A stretch of 49,271 nt of DNA, taken from the NCBI GenBank assembly GCA_016205975.1, contig JACQSK010000002.1:1-49271 (forward strand), in the 5' to 3' direction. The stretch is from Candidatus Uhrbacteria bacterium (GTDB lineage: Bacteria; Patescibacteria; ABY1; SG8-24; GWF2-40-263). This document shows, piece after piece, positions 15,300-23,471 of the stretch (the first letter of the stretch is position 1; the number at the start of each line of letters is the position of its first letter). The notes beneath the pieces are model-generated. The model ran no database searches, was not told the DNA's origin, and worked only from the letters and a program-made list of their open reading frames with translations. The translations under genes and the position numbers were made by a program.

Positions 15300-17519
15300 T
15301 TAAGGTCTGCGGCGGCCGAAGCCATTCCGTCCACCCCCGCCATTTCGCTGGGGCGGGCGCGCAGGCAGAGAGCCAGCGGGCCGCGGCGCAGGGCGCTCAG
15401 GGTAGACGTTTCCTGGTGCGTCCTTCATGGAGAGACTAATGCGGCCGTCCGGCGACATCTCCATGATTTTGACTTGCACCTCTTGGCCAAGCTTTACGAT
15501 ATCAGAGACTAACTCAACCCGCCATGGCGCCATCATACTCACATGCACCATGCCATCGCGCTTGGGCAGGAACTCGACGATCGCGCCGAAGTCCATGATG
15601 CGTGCGACCTTCCCCGTATACACCTCGCCCACCTTGGGCTCGCGGGTCAGATTCTCAACCCAGGCGAGCGCCTTCTGCGCGCCCTCGGCGTTGGTAGAGG
15701 TGATCATGACCAAGCCGTCGTCCTCGATGTCGATGGCTTGCACGCCCGTGACGGCGATGATTTCGTTGATCGTCTTGCCGCCGGGTCCGATGACGTTGCC
15801 GATGAGCTCTGGGTTGATGCGCAGGGTGATGATGCGGGGCGCGTAAGGCGAAAGCTCTGGGCGCGGCGCGGCGATGGCGGTTTCCATGGTGTCCAAAATT
15901 TGCATGCGCGCCGTCTTGGCCTGTTTCAGCGTCACCTCCACGACCTCGGGGAGCAGGCCTTCGGTTTTCGTATCCATCTGGATCGCCGTGATCCCTCGGC
16001 GGCTGCCGGCGATTTTAAAGTCCATCCCGCCCTTTCCGTCTTCCAGGTCCTGTAAGTCGGTGATGACTTTCCACTTTCCTGACGCGTCCGTGGCCAGACC
16101 CATGGCGATGCCAGCGACCGGCGCCTTGATGGGAACGCCCGCGTCCATGAGGGCGAGCGTGGAGCCGCAGGTGGAACCCATGGAGCTCGAGCCGTTGGAG
16201 CCCAAGACTTCCGAGACGGCGCGGATCGTGTAGGGGAAGGTTTCCTTGTCGGGCATCATGGGCATGAGGGCTTTCTCGGCCAAGCCGCCGTGTCCAATGT
16301 CGCGGCGTGAAGGGCCGCGCAGGGGCTTCACCTCGCCCACGGAGAACGGCGGGAAGTTGTAGTGATGGAAGTAGCGGCGCTTTCCAACGGTCTCCATGCC
16401 GTCGAGGGTTTGCTCGTCGCCGGGCGCGCCTAAGGTCACGATGGTCAGGACTTGCGTCTCGCCGCGTTTGAAGTGGCCGGAGCCGTGGACGCGCGGGAGC
16501 ACCGCGACCTCGCTCACGAGCGGACGGATTTGTGTGATCGCGCGGCCGTCCACACGTTTTTCATTTTCCAGAATTGCACGGGAGACCTCACTTTCCAAGA
16601 CGGTACCCACGAGCCCTGTGCCAGAAGCCAAGTCCTCTTCTCCAACACCTTGCTCGATCAGGAACGCCTTCGTCCGCTTTTTGAGTTCTGCTTTCTGCGC
16701 GCTGCGTTCGCTCTTGGTTGCTTGCGGTGTTCCAAAGAAAAGTTCAGCCACCTGGTCCGCAATGAACGGCTTGGCAAGCGTCTCGGCGTTTTTTTGCGCA
16801 TCGGTTTTTTCTACCGTTGGGTTGATTTTCTGCTTCCCGACCGCCTCACGCACCTCCTCGATAAGATTGATGGGAGCGGCCAAGTGTTTTTGTCCAAACC
16901 AGAACGCTTCCAAGACGACTTCCTCTGGCGCTTCGTTGGCGCCTGCTTCCACCATGATGATTTTTTTGGGTGTGCCGGCGAACGACAGGTCCAGAAGAGA
17001 CTTCGACCGTGCTTCGTAGGTAGGGTTCAAGACCCACTCGCCTTCCACCTGGCCCACGCGCACGCAACCGATGGGACCGTTCCATGGGATGTTGCTCAGG
17101 TGCAGGGCGCAGCTGGCGGCGATCAGCCCGATGATGTCCGGATCGTTTTCCGTATCAAAGGAGAGCGCCGTGACGATGACTTGGATGTCGTTGCGGATGC
17201 GTTCGTCAAACAAGGGCCGCAGGGCGCGATCGATGAATCGCGAGATCAGCACGGCCTCGTCCGTGGGTCGGCCTTCTTTTTTAATGAAGCGGCTGCCTTT
17301 GATGCGGCCGGCTGCGTAGAGCTTTTCCTCGTAGTCCACCATGAGCGGAAAAAAGTCGAGGCCCTCGCGCTTGTCGGCGCTCATGGTTGCCGTCGCCAAG
17401 ACGACGGTCTCACCGTACTGCACCAAGCACGAGCCGTTCGCTTGGGCGGCGTACTTTCCTACTTCAATCGAGAGCGTTTTTCCTCCCCACTGCGTTTCGA
17501 ACCGTTGTTGATTTTCCAT
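15300..17519 (-). CDS. pnp: Polynucleotide phosphorylase
   Basis: 739 residues, complete. Two RNase PH-like domains come first (first core VGKYAAQANGSCLVQYGETV, with FFPLMVDYEEKLYAAGRIKG; second core with LPRVHGSGHFKRGETQ and the active-site region KIAGSRRGITAIQMDTK). Then come a KH domain (about 580-640; INPELIGNVIGPGGKTINEI) and an S1 domain (about 645-712; GEVYTGKVARIMDFGAIVEF). The tail is Pro/Arg/Gly-rich. It degrades RNA 3'-5' with phosphate and can add tails. It is third in the order rpsO-NYN-pnp; in many bacteria rpsO and pnp are directly adjacent. It starts 4 nt after the NYN gene stop. Confidence 0.97.
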   Translation of the reverse strand: MENQQRFETQWGGKTLSIEVGKYAAQANGSCLVQYGETVVLATATMSADKREGLDFFPLMVDYEEKLYAAGRIKGSRFIKKEGRPTDEAVLISRFIDRALRPLFDERIRNDIQVIVTALSFDTENDPDIIGLIAASCALHLSNIPWNGPIGCVRVGQVEGEWVLNPTYEARSKSLLDLSFAGTPKKIIMVEAGANEAPEEVVLEAFWFGQKHLAAPINLIEEVREAVGKQKINPTVEKTDAQKNAETLAKPFIADQVAELFFGTPQATKSERSAQKAELKKRTKAFLIEQGVGEEDLASGTGLVGTVLESEVSRAILENEKRVDGRAITQIRPLVSEVAVLPRVHGSGHFKRGETQVLTIVTLGAPGDEQTLDGMETVGKRRYFHHYNFPPFSVGEVKPLRGPSRRDIGHGGLAEKALMPMMPDKETFPYTIRAVSEVLGSNGSSSMGSTCGSTLALMDAGVPIKAPVAGIAMGLATDASGKWKVITDLQDLEDGKGGMDFKIAGSRRGITAIQMDTKTEGLLPEVVEVTLKQAKTARMQILDTMETAIAAPRPELSPYAPRIITLRINPELIGNVIGPGGKTINEIIAVTGVQAIDIEDDGLVMITSTNAEGAQKALAWVENLTREPKVGEVYTGKVARIMDFGAIVEFLPKRDGMVHVSMMAPWRVELVSDIVKLGQEVQVKIMEMSPDGRISLSMKDAPGNVYPERPAPRPAGSLPARPPQRNGGGGRNGFGRRRP

Positions 17520-17523
17520 ACGT

Positions 17524-18168
17524 TTAGAATTCTAGTCGTCGTGCGCGATTTTCTTCTTGATTATTTTTTGCGTCCTCCGGCAGGTCCATGAAGAACCCGC
17601 TGTCCATCTCCTCCGGGGCTTCCTCGTTTTCTCCTTGTCCCTCCTCGTTTTGTGCGGAGGCGCCCAGCTTGGGACCGATCAGGTACCGGCGTTTGTTCTG
17701 GGAAAGGTCGATGTAGTCATTGACGATTTTTTTCAGGGCCGAGGAAGTCGTTTCTCCAAAGGCCATGACCTCCGCCATACGACCGCGCGAGTAGACGTAG
17801 TTCACCAGCGGTTGGAAATCGCCGTCGCCCGAAACGATCACCACCACATCGAGTGTATCGAGCATCTGCACCACGTCGATCGCGAGCCCCACGTCCCAGT
17901 CGGCTTTCTTGTGACCTGAGGCGAACTCTTGCAGAGGCTTTTCCCGCGTCTCGATGCCGGCGCTGCGCAGCGCCTCGAAGAACGGCTGTTCCTCCTTCCC
18001 TTCCGTGCCGACGACGTAGGCCATGGCACGGATGAGCTTGCGGCCCGCGACGGCATCGTCAACGATATTTTTGAAGTTCACTTTGCGCTTAAAGAGGTTG
18101 CGCGCCGAGTAGTACATGTTTTGCGTGTCGATGAAAACGCCGACGCGCTGGTCCGGATGCTTAAACAT
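17524..18168 (-). CDS. NYN-domain (LabA/DUF88) predicted ribonuclease
   Basis: 214 residues. The NYN/PIN-like fold covers about 8-155 with the conserved acidic residues of the active site: FIDTQNM (Asp 14), KKADWDVGLAIDVV (Asp 90, 92 and 98) and SGDGDFQPLV (Asp 115 and 117). The C-terminal 45 residues are acidic and low complexity, ending with a short basic LEF tail. NYN proteins are predicted metal-dependent RNases. It is placed between rpsO and pnp, 4 nt before pnp, which implies a joint role in RNA decay or processing of the rpsO-pnp message. The RNase role is a family-based inference. Confidence 0.9.
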   Translation of the reverse strand: MFKHPDQRVGVFIDTQNMYYSARNLFKRKVNFKNIVDDAVAGRKLIRAMAYVVGTEGKEEQPFFEALRSAGIETREKPLQEFASGHKKADWDVGLAIDVVQMLDTLDVVVIVSGDGDFQPLVNYVYSRGRMAEVMAFGETTSSALKKIVNDYIDLSQNKRRYLIGPKLGASAQNEEGQGENEEAPEEMDSGFFMDLPEDAKNNQEENRARRLEF

Positions 18169-18185
18169 AGGTTTATAAACGAAGA

Positions 18186-18206
18186 CCCCGCAAAAATAAG
18201 CGGGGT
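18186..18206 (-). terminator. Hairpin between rpsO and the NYN gene
   Basis: CCCCGC and GCGGGG form the stem with a U-rich loop (read leftward). It is not followed by a long T-run, so it may be a partial terminator or an RNA-processing site. Confidence 0.5.
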
Positions 18207-18212
18207 TGAAAA

Positions 18213-18476
18213 TTATCGCAATTCGAGTTCTTTCTTGAGCTTCTCAAAAGCGCCCGCGTCTTCTCGCTCCAGGTACTTGGTGAGCCGTCGGCGCTCGTTG
18301 ACTTTATTGATGAGGCCGCGGCGGGAGGAGTTGTCTTTTTTGTGCTCTTTCAAGTGCTTGGTGAGGTCCTCGATCTCGGCGGTCAAAATGGCGATCTGGA
18401 CCTGCGGGGAACCAGTGTCGGAATCGTGCGTGCGGAACTTCTTAATGATGTTCTGCTTTTTCTGGACGTTGAGCAT
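18213..18476 (-). CDS. rpsO: 30S ribosomal protein S15
   Basis: 87 residues from the ATG at 18474-18476 (MLNVQKKQNIIKKF, the usual S15 start); upstream in-frame ATGs give atypical extensions. The family core is present: HDSDTGSPQVQIAILTAEI, then LKEHKKDNSSRRGLINKVNERRRLTKYL. It binds 16S rRNA in the central domain, and in E. coli represses its own translation. First gene of the rpsO-NYN-pnp run. No SD is visible. Confidence 0.97.
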   Translation of the reverse strand: MLNVQKKQNIIKKFRTHDSDTGSPQVQIAILTAEIEDLTKHLKEHKKDNSSRRGLINKVNERRRLTKYLEREDAGAFEKLKKELELR

Positions 18477-18625
18477 AGGGGAGCATTTCATGGGCGCGAT
18501 CCGAGTCATAGGAGCTCAAGCCCAGAACCCAGGTTGCGTCTGTTTAGTTGAATAACGGGTAGAGCGTAGCCTACGGAGCTGGTTTTCGTCAAGCCAGTCG
18601 GAGGCTTTGTTGCTGACACATGAGG

Positions 18626-18631
18626 TATACT
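18626..18631 (+). promoter_or_regulatory. -10 box of a leaderless MFS transcript
   Basis: TATACT ends 9 nt before the ATG at 18641; the transcription start would fall 2-3 nt before the start codon. This is the reason for preferring 18641 over the ATG at 18620, which precedes the -10 box. Confidence 0.65.
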
Positions 18632-18640
18632 GGAAGTCCT

Positions 18641-19858
18641 ATGCCCATAGCGCATCCCAATCAGACGTATCCCTTTCGCCAGCATCGCTACAGCCTCGCC
18701 CACGGCGCAGCGCTGCCGGCCCTGGCCTCGAATCGCCTCCTGTCCTTTGCGGCCTCATCGATCGTCGGCGTGTTCTTGCCTATTTTTTTGTACGAGTTTT
18801 TTGATCTCTCCGTGACGGCCGTGCTTCTATGGTATGCGGTCAACTTCGCGGTGAAGTTTCCCTTCCAGGTCTGGGCCGCGCAGATTTTTTCGCGTACGGG
18901 TCTTGTCGCCAGCATGGTGCTAGGCACGCTTGGCATCATGCTTTTCTACTGGACGTTCTATCTTCTGGATGCCGGCAGTCAGCTTAACCCGTATCTCTTG
19001 ATGGCCTTGGGCATCGTGGGGCTCATGGTCGTCTCCTGTTTTTACTGGGCGCCTTTCCACATCGATTATGCGCAGCTTGGTCCCAAGCAGGCACGAGGCG
19101 CCTACCTCGCGCGTCTCTATGCGCTCCAGCAGATCATTCTCGTTGCGGCTCCTGTCCTGGCGGGTTGGGTGATTGTGACGCAGGGTTTCCGTGTGAATTT
19201 TTTTCTGGGTCTCGTGATCGCCGGGGCCTCCATCGTTCCCCTTTTCTTTCTGCCGACGGTGAAGGTGAAGTACGAGTTCGGGTTCTGGGAGAGTTTTCAA
19301 AAACTTTTTGGGAAACGTTTTCGCCCCATGACCGTGTCGATGGTGGCCTACGGTGCGGAGAACATCGTTGGCGTCGTGGTCTGGCCGATTTTTCTCTATG
19401 CGATTTTCCAAGGCGCTTACCTTGAGATCGGGGCGTTTGCGGCGGCTATCGTCGTGATCGGGCTCGTCCTTGAGCTTTTCGTCGGACGCGAGACCGACCG
19501 TTTCTCTCCGGCTAAGCTGATCAAATACGGCGCAGGCATTTATGCGCTGGGATGGGTGTGGAAGGGATTGGTCGAGACCGTCGTGGGCGTTTTTGCCGCT
19601 TCCACCTTCCACAACGTCGGCGCCATTTTGTTGCGCACGCCCGTGGATACGCTCATGTACGAACAGGCTGCCGACTCAGGTCACTACATTGATGAGTATA
19701 CGGTCCTGCGCGAGATTGCGCTGGGGATCGGACGCGTGCTCATGCTCTTGTTCCTGGTTGCCGTGACGAGCGTCTTCTCGATCGGCGCTTCCTTCTTCGT
19801 CGCGGCCATCGTATCGTTGGGAGTCAACTGGCTGGTTGATTATCAGGCGGAAGAATAA
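18641..19858 (+). CDS. MFS-like transporter
   Basis: 405 residues with about 11-12 hydrophobic segments in two halves separated by a charged loop (KVKYEFGFWESFQKLFGKRF). The motif-A-like loop between helices 2 and 3 is degenerate. Tyr/Phe-rich helices (FYWTFYLLDAGSQLNPYLL, CFYWAPFHIDYA) and a late GHYIDEYTVLREIALGIGRV segment are notable. I believe it is a major-facilitator-type membrane protein, typical of a family seen in CPR genomes, but the substrate is unknown. Monocistronic: leaderless promoter in front and a strong bidirectional terminator behind. Confidence 0.8.
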   Translation: MPIAHPNQTYPFRQHRYSLAHGAALPALASNRLLSFAASSIVGVFLPIFLYEFFDLSVTAVLLWYAVNFAVKFPFQVWAAQIFSRTGLVASMVLGTLGIMLFYWTFYLLDAGSQLNPYLLMALGIVGLMVVSCFYWAPFHIDYAQLGPKQARGAYLARLYALQQIILVAAPVLAGWVIVTQGFRVNFFLGLVIAGASIVPLFFLPTVKVKYEFGFWESFQKLFGKRFRPMTVSMVAYGAENIVGVVVWPIFLYAIFQGAYLEIGAFAAAIVVIGLVLELFVGRETDRFSPAKLIKYGAGIYALGWVWKGLVETVVGVFAASTFHNVGAILLRTPVDTLMYEQAADSGHYIDEYTVLREIALGIGRVLMLLFLVAVTSVFSIGASFFVAAIVSLGVNWLVDYQAEE

Positions 19859-19892
19859 AAAACAGACCTCGTGCACGAGGTCTGTTTTTTTG
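19857..19892. terminator. Strong bidirectional terminator
   Basis: A perfect 12-bp palindromic stem (AACAGACCTCGT/ACGAGGTCTGTT) is flanked by A-rich and T7 tracts, between the convergent MFS and DsbA-like genes. Confidence 0.92.
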
Positions 19893-19897
19893 TTTCC

Positions 19898-20680
19898 CTA
19901 CTCGAGCGCGGCGTCGATGGCGGCGGCGACGGATTCAAATGGAAGGGCGCCTTTGATCGGGGTCGCGTTGCCATCTGCGTCGATCACGAAGGATCCTGGC
20001 GTTCCGCTCACGCCGGCCGCGGCGCCTTCCTGGGCTTGTGTTTGGATTTTATCCGCGTATTTTTCTGAGGTGTAACAGTCGCTGAAAGAGGAGACATTGA
20101 GTCCAAGGTCGGTCGCCAACTGCGTGTAGAGCGCGTCTCCCAAGGTGTCGCGGTTCTCAAAAAGTTTGTCGGCGAACTCCCAGTACTTGCCCTGTTCGGC
20201 CGCGCACTCAGCCGCAAGCGCGGCGGGCGTGGCGTTGGGGTGGAAGGACAGCGGGAAGCTGCGCAGGACCCAGCGCACCTTGCCCTCGTAGGCCGCCATG
20301 ACCTGTTGCATGGTTGGGTGGAAGCGCTGGCAGTAGGGGCACTCGAAGTCGGAGTACTCGATGATGGTCACCGGCGCGTTCACGTCCCCGCGAATGTGGT
20401 CGTCGGCGGTAACGACAGGGACGCCCGTGGCTGCGGCGGGCTGCGCATCTGCGGCGGCAGCTTTGACCGGCGCAGCGGCTTTCTCATCCCCGCTCACCAC
20501 AGCCAACCCATCGGCGGAGCAGTTGCCGTTTAACAGACAGCTACCCAAGACGACGAATCCCAGCGTGCCGAGCGTGAGAATCGCGGCGACAAATCCGAGC
20601 CAGAACGCCTGGCGGGAAGGGAGAACGTCAAAGAAAGTTTTGGCGTGAGGGTGTTCGTGTGGGTGAGTATCCATGTCCAT
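19898..20680 (-). CDS. DsbA/BdbD-like membrane-anchored thiol-disulfide oxidoreductase
   Basis: 260 residues. The cytoplasmic N-terminus is His-rich (His at 6, 8, 10 and 12), followed by a membrane helix (about 27-48), an Ala/Pro-rich linker, then a thioredoxin-fold domain. FECPYCQRF carries the active-site C-P-Y-C (114-117), and the cis-Pro loop is GTPGSFV (about 230). An extra Cys pair lies in ECAAEQG and DCYTSEK. The RGDVNAPVTIIEYSDFECPYC block is characteristic of DsbA-type oxidases that form disulfides in exported proteins. Clients could include the Cys-rich lipoprotein at 9124. Divergent from xer. Confidence 0.92.
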   Translation of the reverse strand: MDMDTHPHEHPHAKTFFDVLPSRQAFWLGFVAAILTLGTLGFVVLGSCLLNGNCSADGLAVVSGDEKAAAPVKAAAADAQPAAATGVPVVTADDHIRGDVNAPVTIIEYSDFECPYCQRFHPTMQQVMAAYEGKVRWVLRSFPLSFHPNATPAALAAECAAEQGKYWEFADKLFENRDTLGDALYTQLATDLGLNVSSFSDCYTSEKYADKIQTQAQEGAAAGVSGTPGSFVIDADGNATPIKGALPFESVAAAIDAALE

Positions 20681-20740
20681 AGAGTGTTGAGTTATTTTTT
20701 ACCGATTCATCCTATCATAGGGGTAAAATTAATGCGATGC

Positions 20741-20746
20741 TATACT
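20741..20746 (+). promoter_or_regulatory. Extended -10 box of the leaderless xer transcript
   Basis: TGC-TATACT (TG extension) ends 9 nt before the ATG at 20756; no good -35 is needed in extended -10 promoters. Confidence 0.65.
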
Positions 20747-20755
20747 TGTGGGCGT

Positions 20756-21700
20756 ATGGGAAGGACGTTGGATGCCTACATCACAGATTTTTTGGAGTAT
20801 CTGGAGGTCGAGCGCGGCAGGTCGCAGATGACGATCCGCAATTATGATTTTTATTTAAGGAGGTTTGCTCAGTGGGCCAAGGGACCCGCGCCAGAGAAGG
20901 TCACCGATGAGATGGTGCACAAGTATCGGCTGTGGCTCAACCGCCTGGAGCAAGGTCGGCAGGCCTCGACCCTCAAGAAAAGCACGCAAAATTATCATCT
21001 GATCGCTCTGCGCACGTTTTTGAAATACCTCGCCCGCATTGACGTTTCATCGCTGTCGCCCGAAAAGATCGAGCTGGCCAAACAAGAAATGCGTCAGGTG
21101 GAGTTCCTCGAGGCTGAAGAGCTGGATCGGCTGCTTGCGGTGACGCAAAAAAGTAAAGAGGTGCCTGCCCTGCGGGATCGTGCGATTCTCGAGCTTCTTT
21201 TTTCCACCGGCTTGCGCGTGAGCGAGCTGACGCATCTTTCAATCGAGAACGTGAACTTGAAGCGCGACGAGTTTACCGTGCGCGGCAAGGGCGGGAAGTT
21301 GCGCGTCGTGTTTCTCTCCTCCACGGCCAAGGACGCCCTGAAAGCCTACCTCGCCGCGCGCCGCGACGCCTCGCCCTTTTTGTTCGTCTCCCACGATCGC
21401 GCGCACGCGACCAGAGCAGGCCTCACCCCGCGCTCGGTCCAGCGCATCGTCGAGCGCTATGCCAAGGAGGCCGGCATCACCAAACACATCACGCCGCACA
21501 CGCTGCGCCACACCTTCGCCACCGACCTCCTTATCTCTGGCGCCGATATCCGCAGCGTGCAGTCGCTTCTGGGCCACGCTTCCATCACCACTACGCAGAT
21601 TTACACGCACGTCACCAATAGCCAGATGAAAGAGGTGCACAAGAAGTTTCATGGGAAGAGTCGGGGTCGCGCGCAGACACGGGATGTAGCAAGGACGTGA
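20756..21700 (+). CDS. xerC: XerC/XerD-type tyrosine recombinase
   Basis: 314 residues from the ATG at 20756, selected by the leaderless promoter; an in-frame extension to 20645 would overlap the DsbA gene. A SAM-like N-terminal core-binding domain (LEVERGRSQMTIRNYDFYLR, about 12-95) precedes the catalytic domain with all six residues: Arg in STGLRVSEL (about 154), Lys in RGKGGKLRVV (about 178), HTLRH (His 248, Arg 251), His in LGHAS (about 274) and Tyr in QIYTHV (about 283). It most likely resolves chromosome dimers at dif together with FtsK; CPR genomes often have a single Xer. The last codons lie inside a 21-bp perfect inverted repeat. Confidence 0.94.
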   Translation: MGRTLDAYITDFLEYLEVERGRSQMTIRNYDFYLRRFAQWAKGPAPEKVTDEMVHKYRLWLNRLEQGRQASTLKKSTQNYHLIALRTFLKYLARIDVSSLSPEKIELAKQEMRQVEFLEAEELDRLLAVTQKSKEVPALRDRAILELLFSTGLRVSELTHLSIENVNLKRDEFTVRGKGGKLRVVFLSSTAKDALKAYLAARRDASPFLFVSHDRAHATRAGLTPRSVQRIVERYAKEAGITKHITPHTLRHTFATDLLISGADIRSVQSLLGHASITTTQIYTHVTNSQMKEVHKKFHGKSRGRAQTRDVART

Positions 21701-21739
21701 TATTTCCCGCTATGAGGAAAATATCACGTCCTTGCTACA
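21685..21739. repeat. Perfect 21-bp inverted repeat overlapping the xer stop
   Basis: Arms 21685-21705 and 21719-21739 are exact reverse complements, separated by 13 nt. The left arm includes the last Xer codons and the TGA (21698-21700). No T-run follows, so it is not a typical terminator. It could be an RNA structure, a recombinase-related site or the trace of an inverted duplication. Confidence 0.85.
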
Positions 21740-21800
21740 CTTGAGCTCTCGTGTGTCAACGGGAAGTGAGATTTTCGACTTGAGCCGAGGGCAGGAGAGC

Positions 21801-21829
21801 TTGACGAAACCTCTCTTTTTGATTAGCGT
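21801..21829 (+). promoter_or_regulatory. Putative promoter of the gene at 21870
   Basis: TTGACG, 17-nt spacer, TAGCGT: the same hexamers and spacing as the M50 promoter. Confidence 0.5.
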
Positions 21830-21869
21830 TGCGTCAATCAGAGAGTCCTCTGGTTCGTTGATTTTCCCC

Positions 21870-22631
21870 ATGGAGGTCTCCGTGCCCGCTCTTGCTCCCG
21901 CCGCCGTGGCCGAAGTCTCGCGACCCATCCAAGTCCACGTCTACCCTCCGACGCCTGTCGAGACCAAGCCGTGTCTCCCCGAGGCGCTCGTGAACCTGTT
22001 CCTGCGCGAGCTCTCTACCGAACCGCACAAGAATGGCTTCCTGTGCGATACCTGTGGTTGTCCCTACAACCTCACGGTCATGGATGGCAAGTCTTGCACC
22101 AACCTGACTGGGGCGCGAGGAAATCATCGTTGCCACGGTACGATCACTCTTCGATGGACGAAGGAGAAAGCGCACGATGAACTTCTGCGCCTCATGACTC
22201 AGGGTGGCGTCGCCGTTGCCTGGGAGCTTGCGGAGCCACCCGTTCCTGTGGGGCTGATGGTGTGCGAAGCGCACCGCTCCGATTCCCTGCCCGTAGCGAT
22301 CGACTTCCAGATGGGTACGCTCGAGTCTATCTACTGGAATCTCGGACGCAAGGAGCCGTTCCTGGTCGTCACACACGTGTGGCTCGACCGAGTCGTCCAG
22401 TCCCAGGAGGTTCTGCTCATGCGCAAGCTCCTGGAAGGAGCTGCGGAAGACGTGATGCACAGTCAAGGCCTCACGGATGCCATCGTCCTGGTCCCTGTCT
22501 CGTCCCGCGATACGGAGTTGCGCCGCCAGCCGCTCGCTCAGATGACCGAAGGCAAGCACCAGGTGCTCGCTCGCGACGCGCGCGCGAGCCGTGAACGCGA
22601 ACTCTGGGGCTTCAAGCTTCGCACCCACTAG
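21870..22631 (+). CDS. Hypothetical protein with a Cys-rich zinc-binding-like motif
   Basis: 253 residues from the ATG at 21870; an in-frame extension to 21732 would start inside the inverted repeat. Residues about 57-90 hold FLCDTCGCPYN, then a Cys and R-C-H-G (Cys 59, 62, 64, 76 and 88, His 89), likely a zinc ribbon. The rest is mixed alpha/beta (EPFLVVTHVWLDRVV; LTDAIVLVPVSSRD). It has no signal peptide or membrane segment and no recognisable family. Codons are GC-rich, like the other accessory singletons in the window. It has a possible promoter and its own terminator. Confidence 0.7.
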   Translation: MEVSVPALAPAAVAEVSRPIQVHVYPPTPVETKPCLPEALVNLFLRELSTEPHKNGFLCDTCGCPYNLTVMDGKSCTNLTGARGNHRCHGTITLRWTKEKAHDELLRLMTQGGVAVAWELAEPPVPVGLMVCEAHRSDSLPVAIDFQMGTLESIYWNLGRKEPFLVVTHVWLDRVVQSQEVLLMRKLLEGAAEDVMHSQGLTDAIVLVPVSSRDTELRRQPLAQMTEGKHQVLARDARASRERELWGFKLRTH

Positions 22632-22664
22632 CGCTCCGTCTCGTGTCGGACGCTTTTTCTTTTT
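22631..22664 (+). terminator. Intrinsic terminator
   Basis: GCG-TCCG and CGGA-CGC form a stem with one bulged base, followed by TTTTTCTTTTT, just after the gene at 21870. Confidence 0.7.
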
Positions 22665-22691
22665 CTTGTCCTTCGCTATCATACCGATCAT

Positions 22692-22766
22692 GCCCTTGTA
22701 GCTTAATGGATAAAGCAGGACTCTTCTAAGGTCTTGATGCAGGTTCGATTCCTGCCGAGGGCACCA
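22692..22766 (+). tRNA. tRNA-Arg (TCT)
   Basis: The cloverleaf folds: acceptor GCCCTTG/CGAGGGC, D-arm GCTTAATGGATAAAGC, anticodon loop CTTCTAA with TCT at 34-36, and a T-arm with GGTTCGATTCC. The 3' CCA is encoded. Confidence 0.93.
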
Positions 22767-22800
22767 TTCGACTTCGGCCAGAGGCTAGCCTGCGCTCATG

Positions 22801-22847
22801 GTCGTTGACCGTTCAATGAGAAAAAGTCGTTGACCATTCGTTTAGGA
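22801..22847 (+). repeat. Short tandem direct repeat upstream of the RBBP9-like gene
   Basis: GTCGTTGACC(G/A)TTC occurs twice with starts 26 nt apart (near 22801 and 22827), each followed by A-rich sequence. Each copy contains TTGACC, a possible -35. Confidence 0.6.
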
Positions 22848-22855
22848 AAAAAAAT

Positions 22856-23440
22856 ATGAAACGTATTTTTATTGTGCACGGTTGGGATGGGTATCCGGAG
22901 GAAGGGTGGTTCCCGTGGTTGAAGCGCGAGCTTGAGGCGCGGGGGTTTGAGGTGCAGGTGCCGCAGATGCCAGAGCCCGGGAGTCCCAGGATGAAGTATT
23001 GGGTCCCAGCGCTTGCACGGGCTGTCGGCGCGGCAGATGAACAGACGTTTTTTGTCGGACACTCTATGGGGTGCCAGACGATCGCGCGGTATCTCGCGTC
23101 GTTGCCGGAGGGTGTGCAGGTGGGCGGCGCGGTGTTCGTGGCGGGATTTTTTAAGAGGCTCACAAATTTGGAGGACGACGAAGAGGTGCAAGAGATCGCC
23201 CATGAGTGGCTCACCATACCTTTGAATCTCGCCGATGTTTTTTCGCATGTACGAAAAAGTGTCGCCATTTTTTCCGACGACGACCCGTACGTGCCGGTGG
23301 AAAATCAAGACGACTTCCGCGAGCAGATGCACGCCAAGATCGTGGTCGAGCACGGCATGGGCCACTTCAGCGGGAGCACAGGCACCGTCGAGCTGCCTGC
23401 GGCGCTTGAAGCGGTTGTGGGTCTCTCACAGGAGAAATAA
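22856..23440 (+). CDS. RBBP9/YdeN-family serine hydrolase
   Basis: 194 residues, family length. An alpha/beta-hydrolase fold with an N-terminal HGWDG (8-12), nucleophile elbow GHSMG (Ser 70), the acidic residue in FSDDDPYVP (about 141-143) and His 170 in HGMGHFS: a full catalytic triad. Members hydrolyse small esters or peptides; the physiological substrate is generally unknown. AGGA lies upstream. It follows tRNA-Arg and is convergent with the DUF5680-like gene. Confidence 0.9.
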   Translation: MKRIFIVHGWDGYPEEGWFPWLKRELEARGFEVQVPQMPEPGSPRMKYWVPALARAVGAADEQTFFVGHSMGCQTIARYLASLPEGVQVGGAVFVAGFFKRLTNLEDDEEVQEIAHEWLTIPLNLADVFSHVRKSVAIFSDDDPYVPVENQDDFREQMHAKIVVEHGMGHFSGSTGTVELPAALEAVVGLSQEK

Positions 23441-23463
23441 AATCCGAGCTAAGACTGGCTCGG
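23435..23463 (-). terminator. Intrinsic terminator of the DUF5680-like gene
   Basis: CCGAG and CTCGG stem, read leftward, followed by ATTTTATTT; it overlaps the 3' end of the convergent hydrolase gene. Confidence 0.65.
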
Positions 23464-23471
23464 GAGCGTAC

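Noticed and set aside
16452..17591. 379-codon open frame on the plus strand
   Set aside because: It is antisense to pnp, whose motifs are unmistakable. The composition (Phe/His/Asp-rich) is that of a shadow of GC-rich coding DNA.
21685..21739. dif site for the Xer recombinase
   Set aside because: The inverted repeat has 21-bp arms and a 13-nt centre; dif is about 28 bp with 11-bp arms and a 6-bp centre, and the arm sequence does not match.
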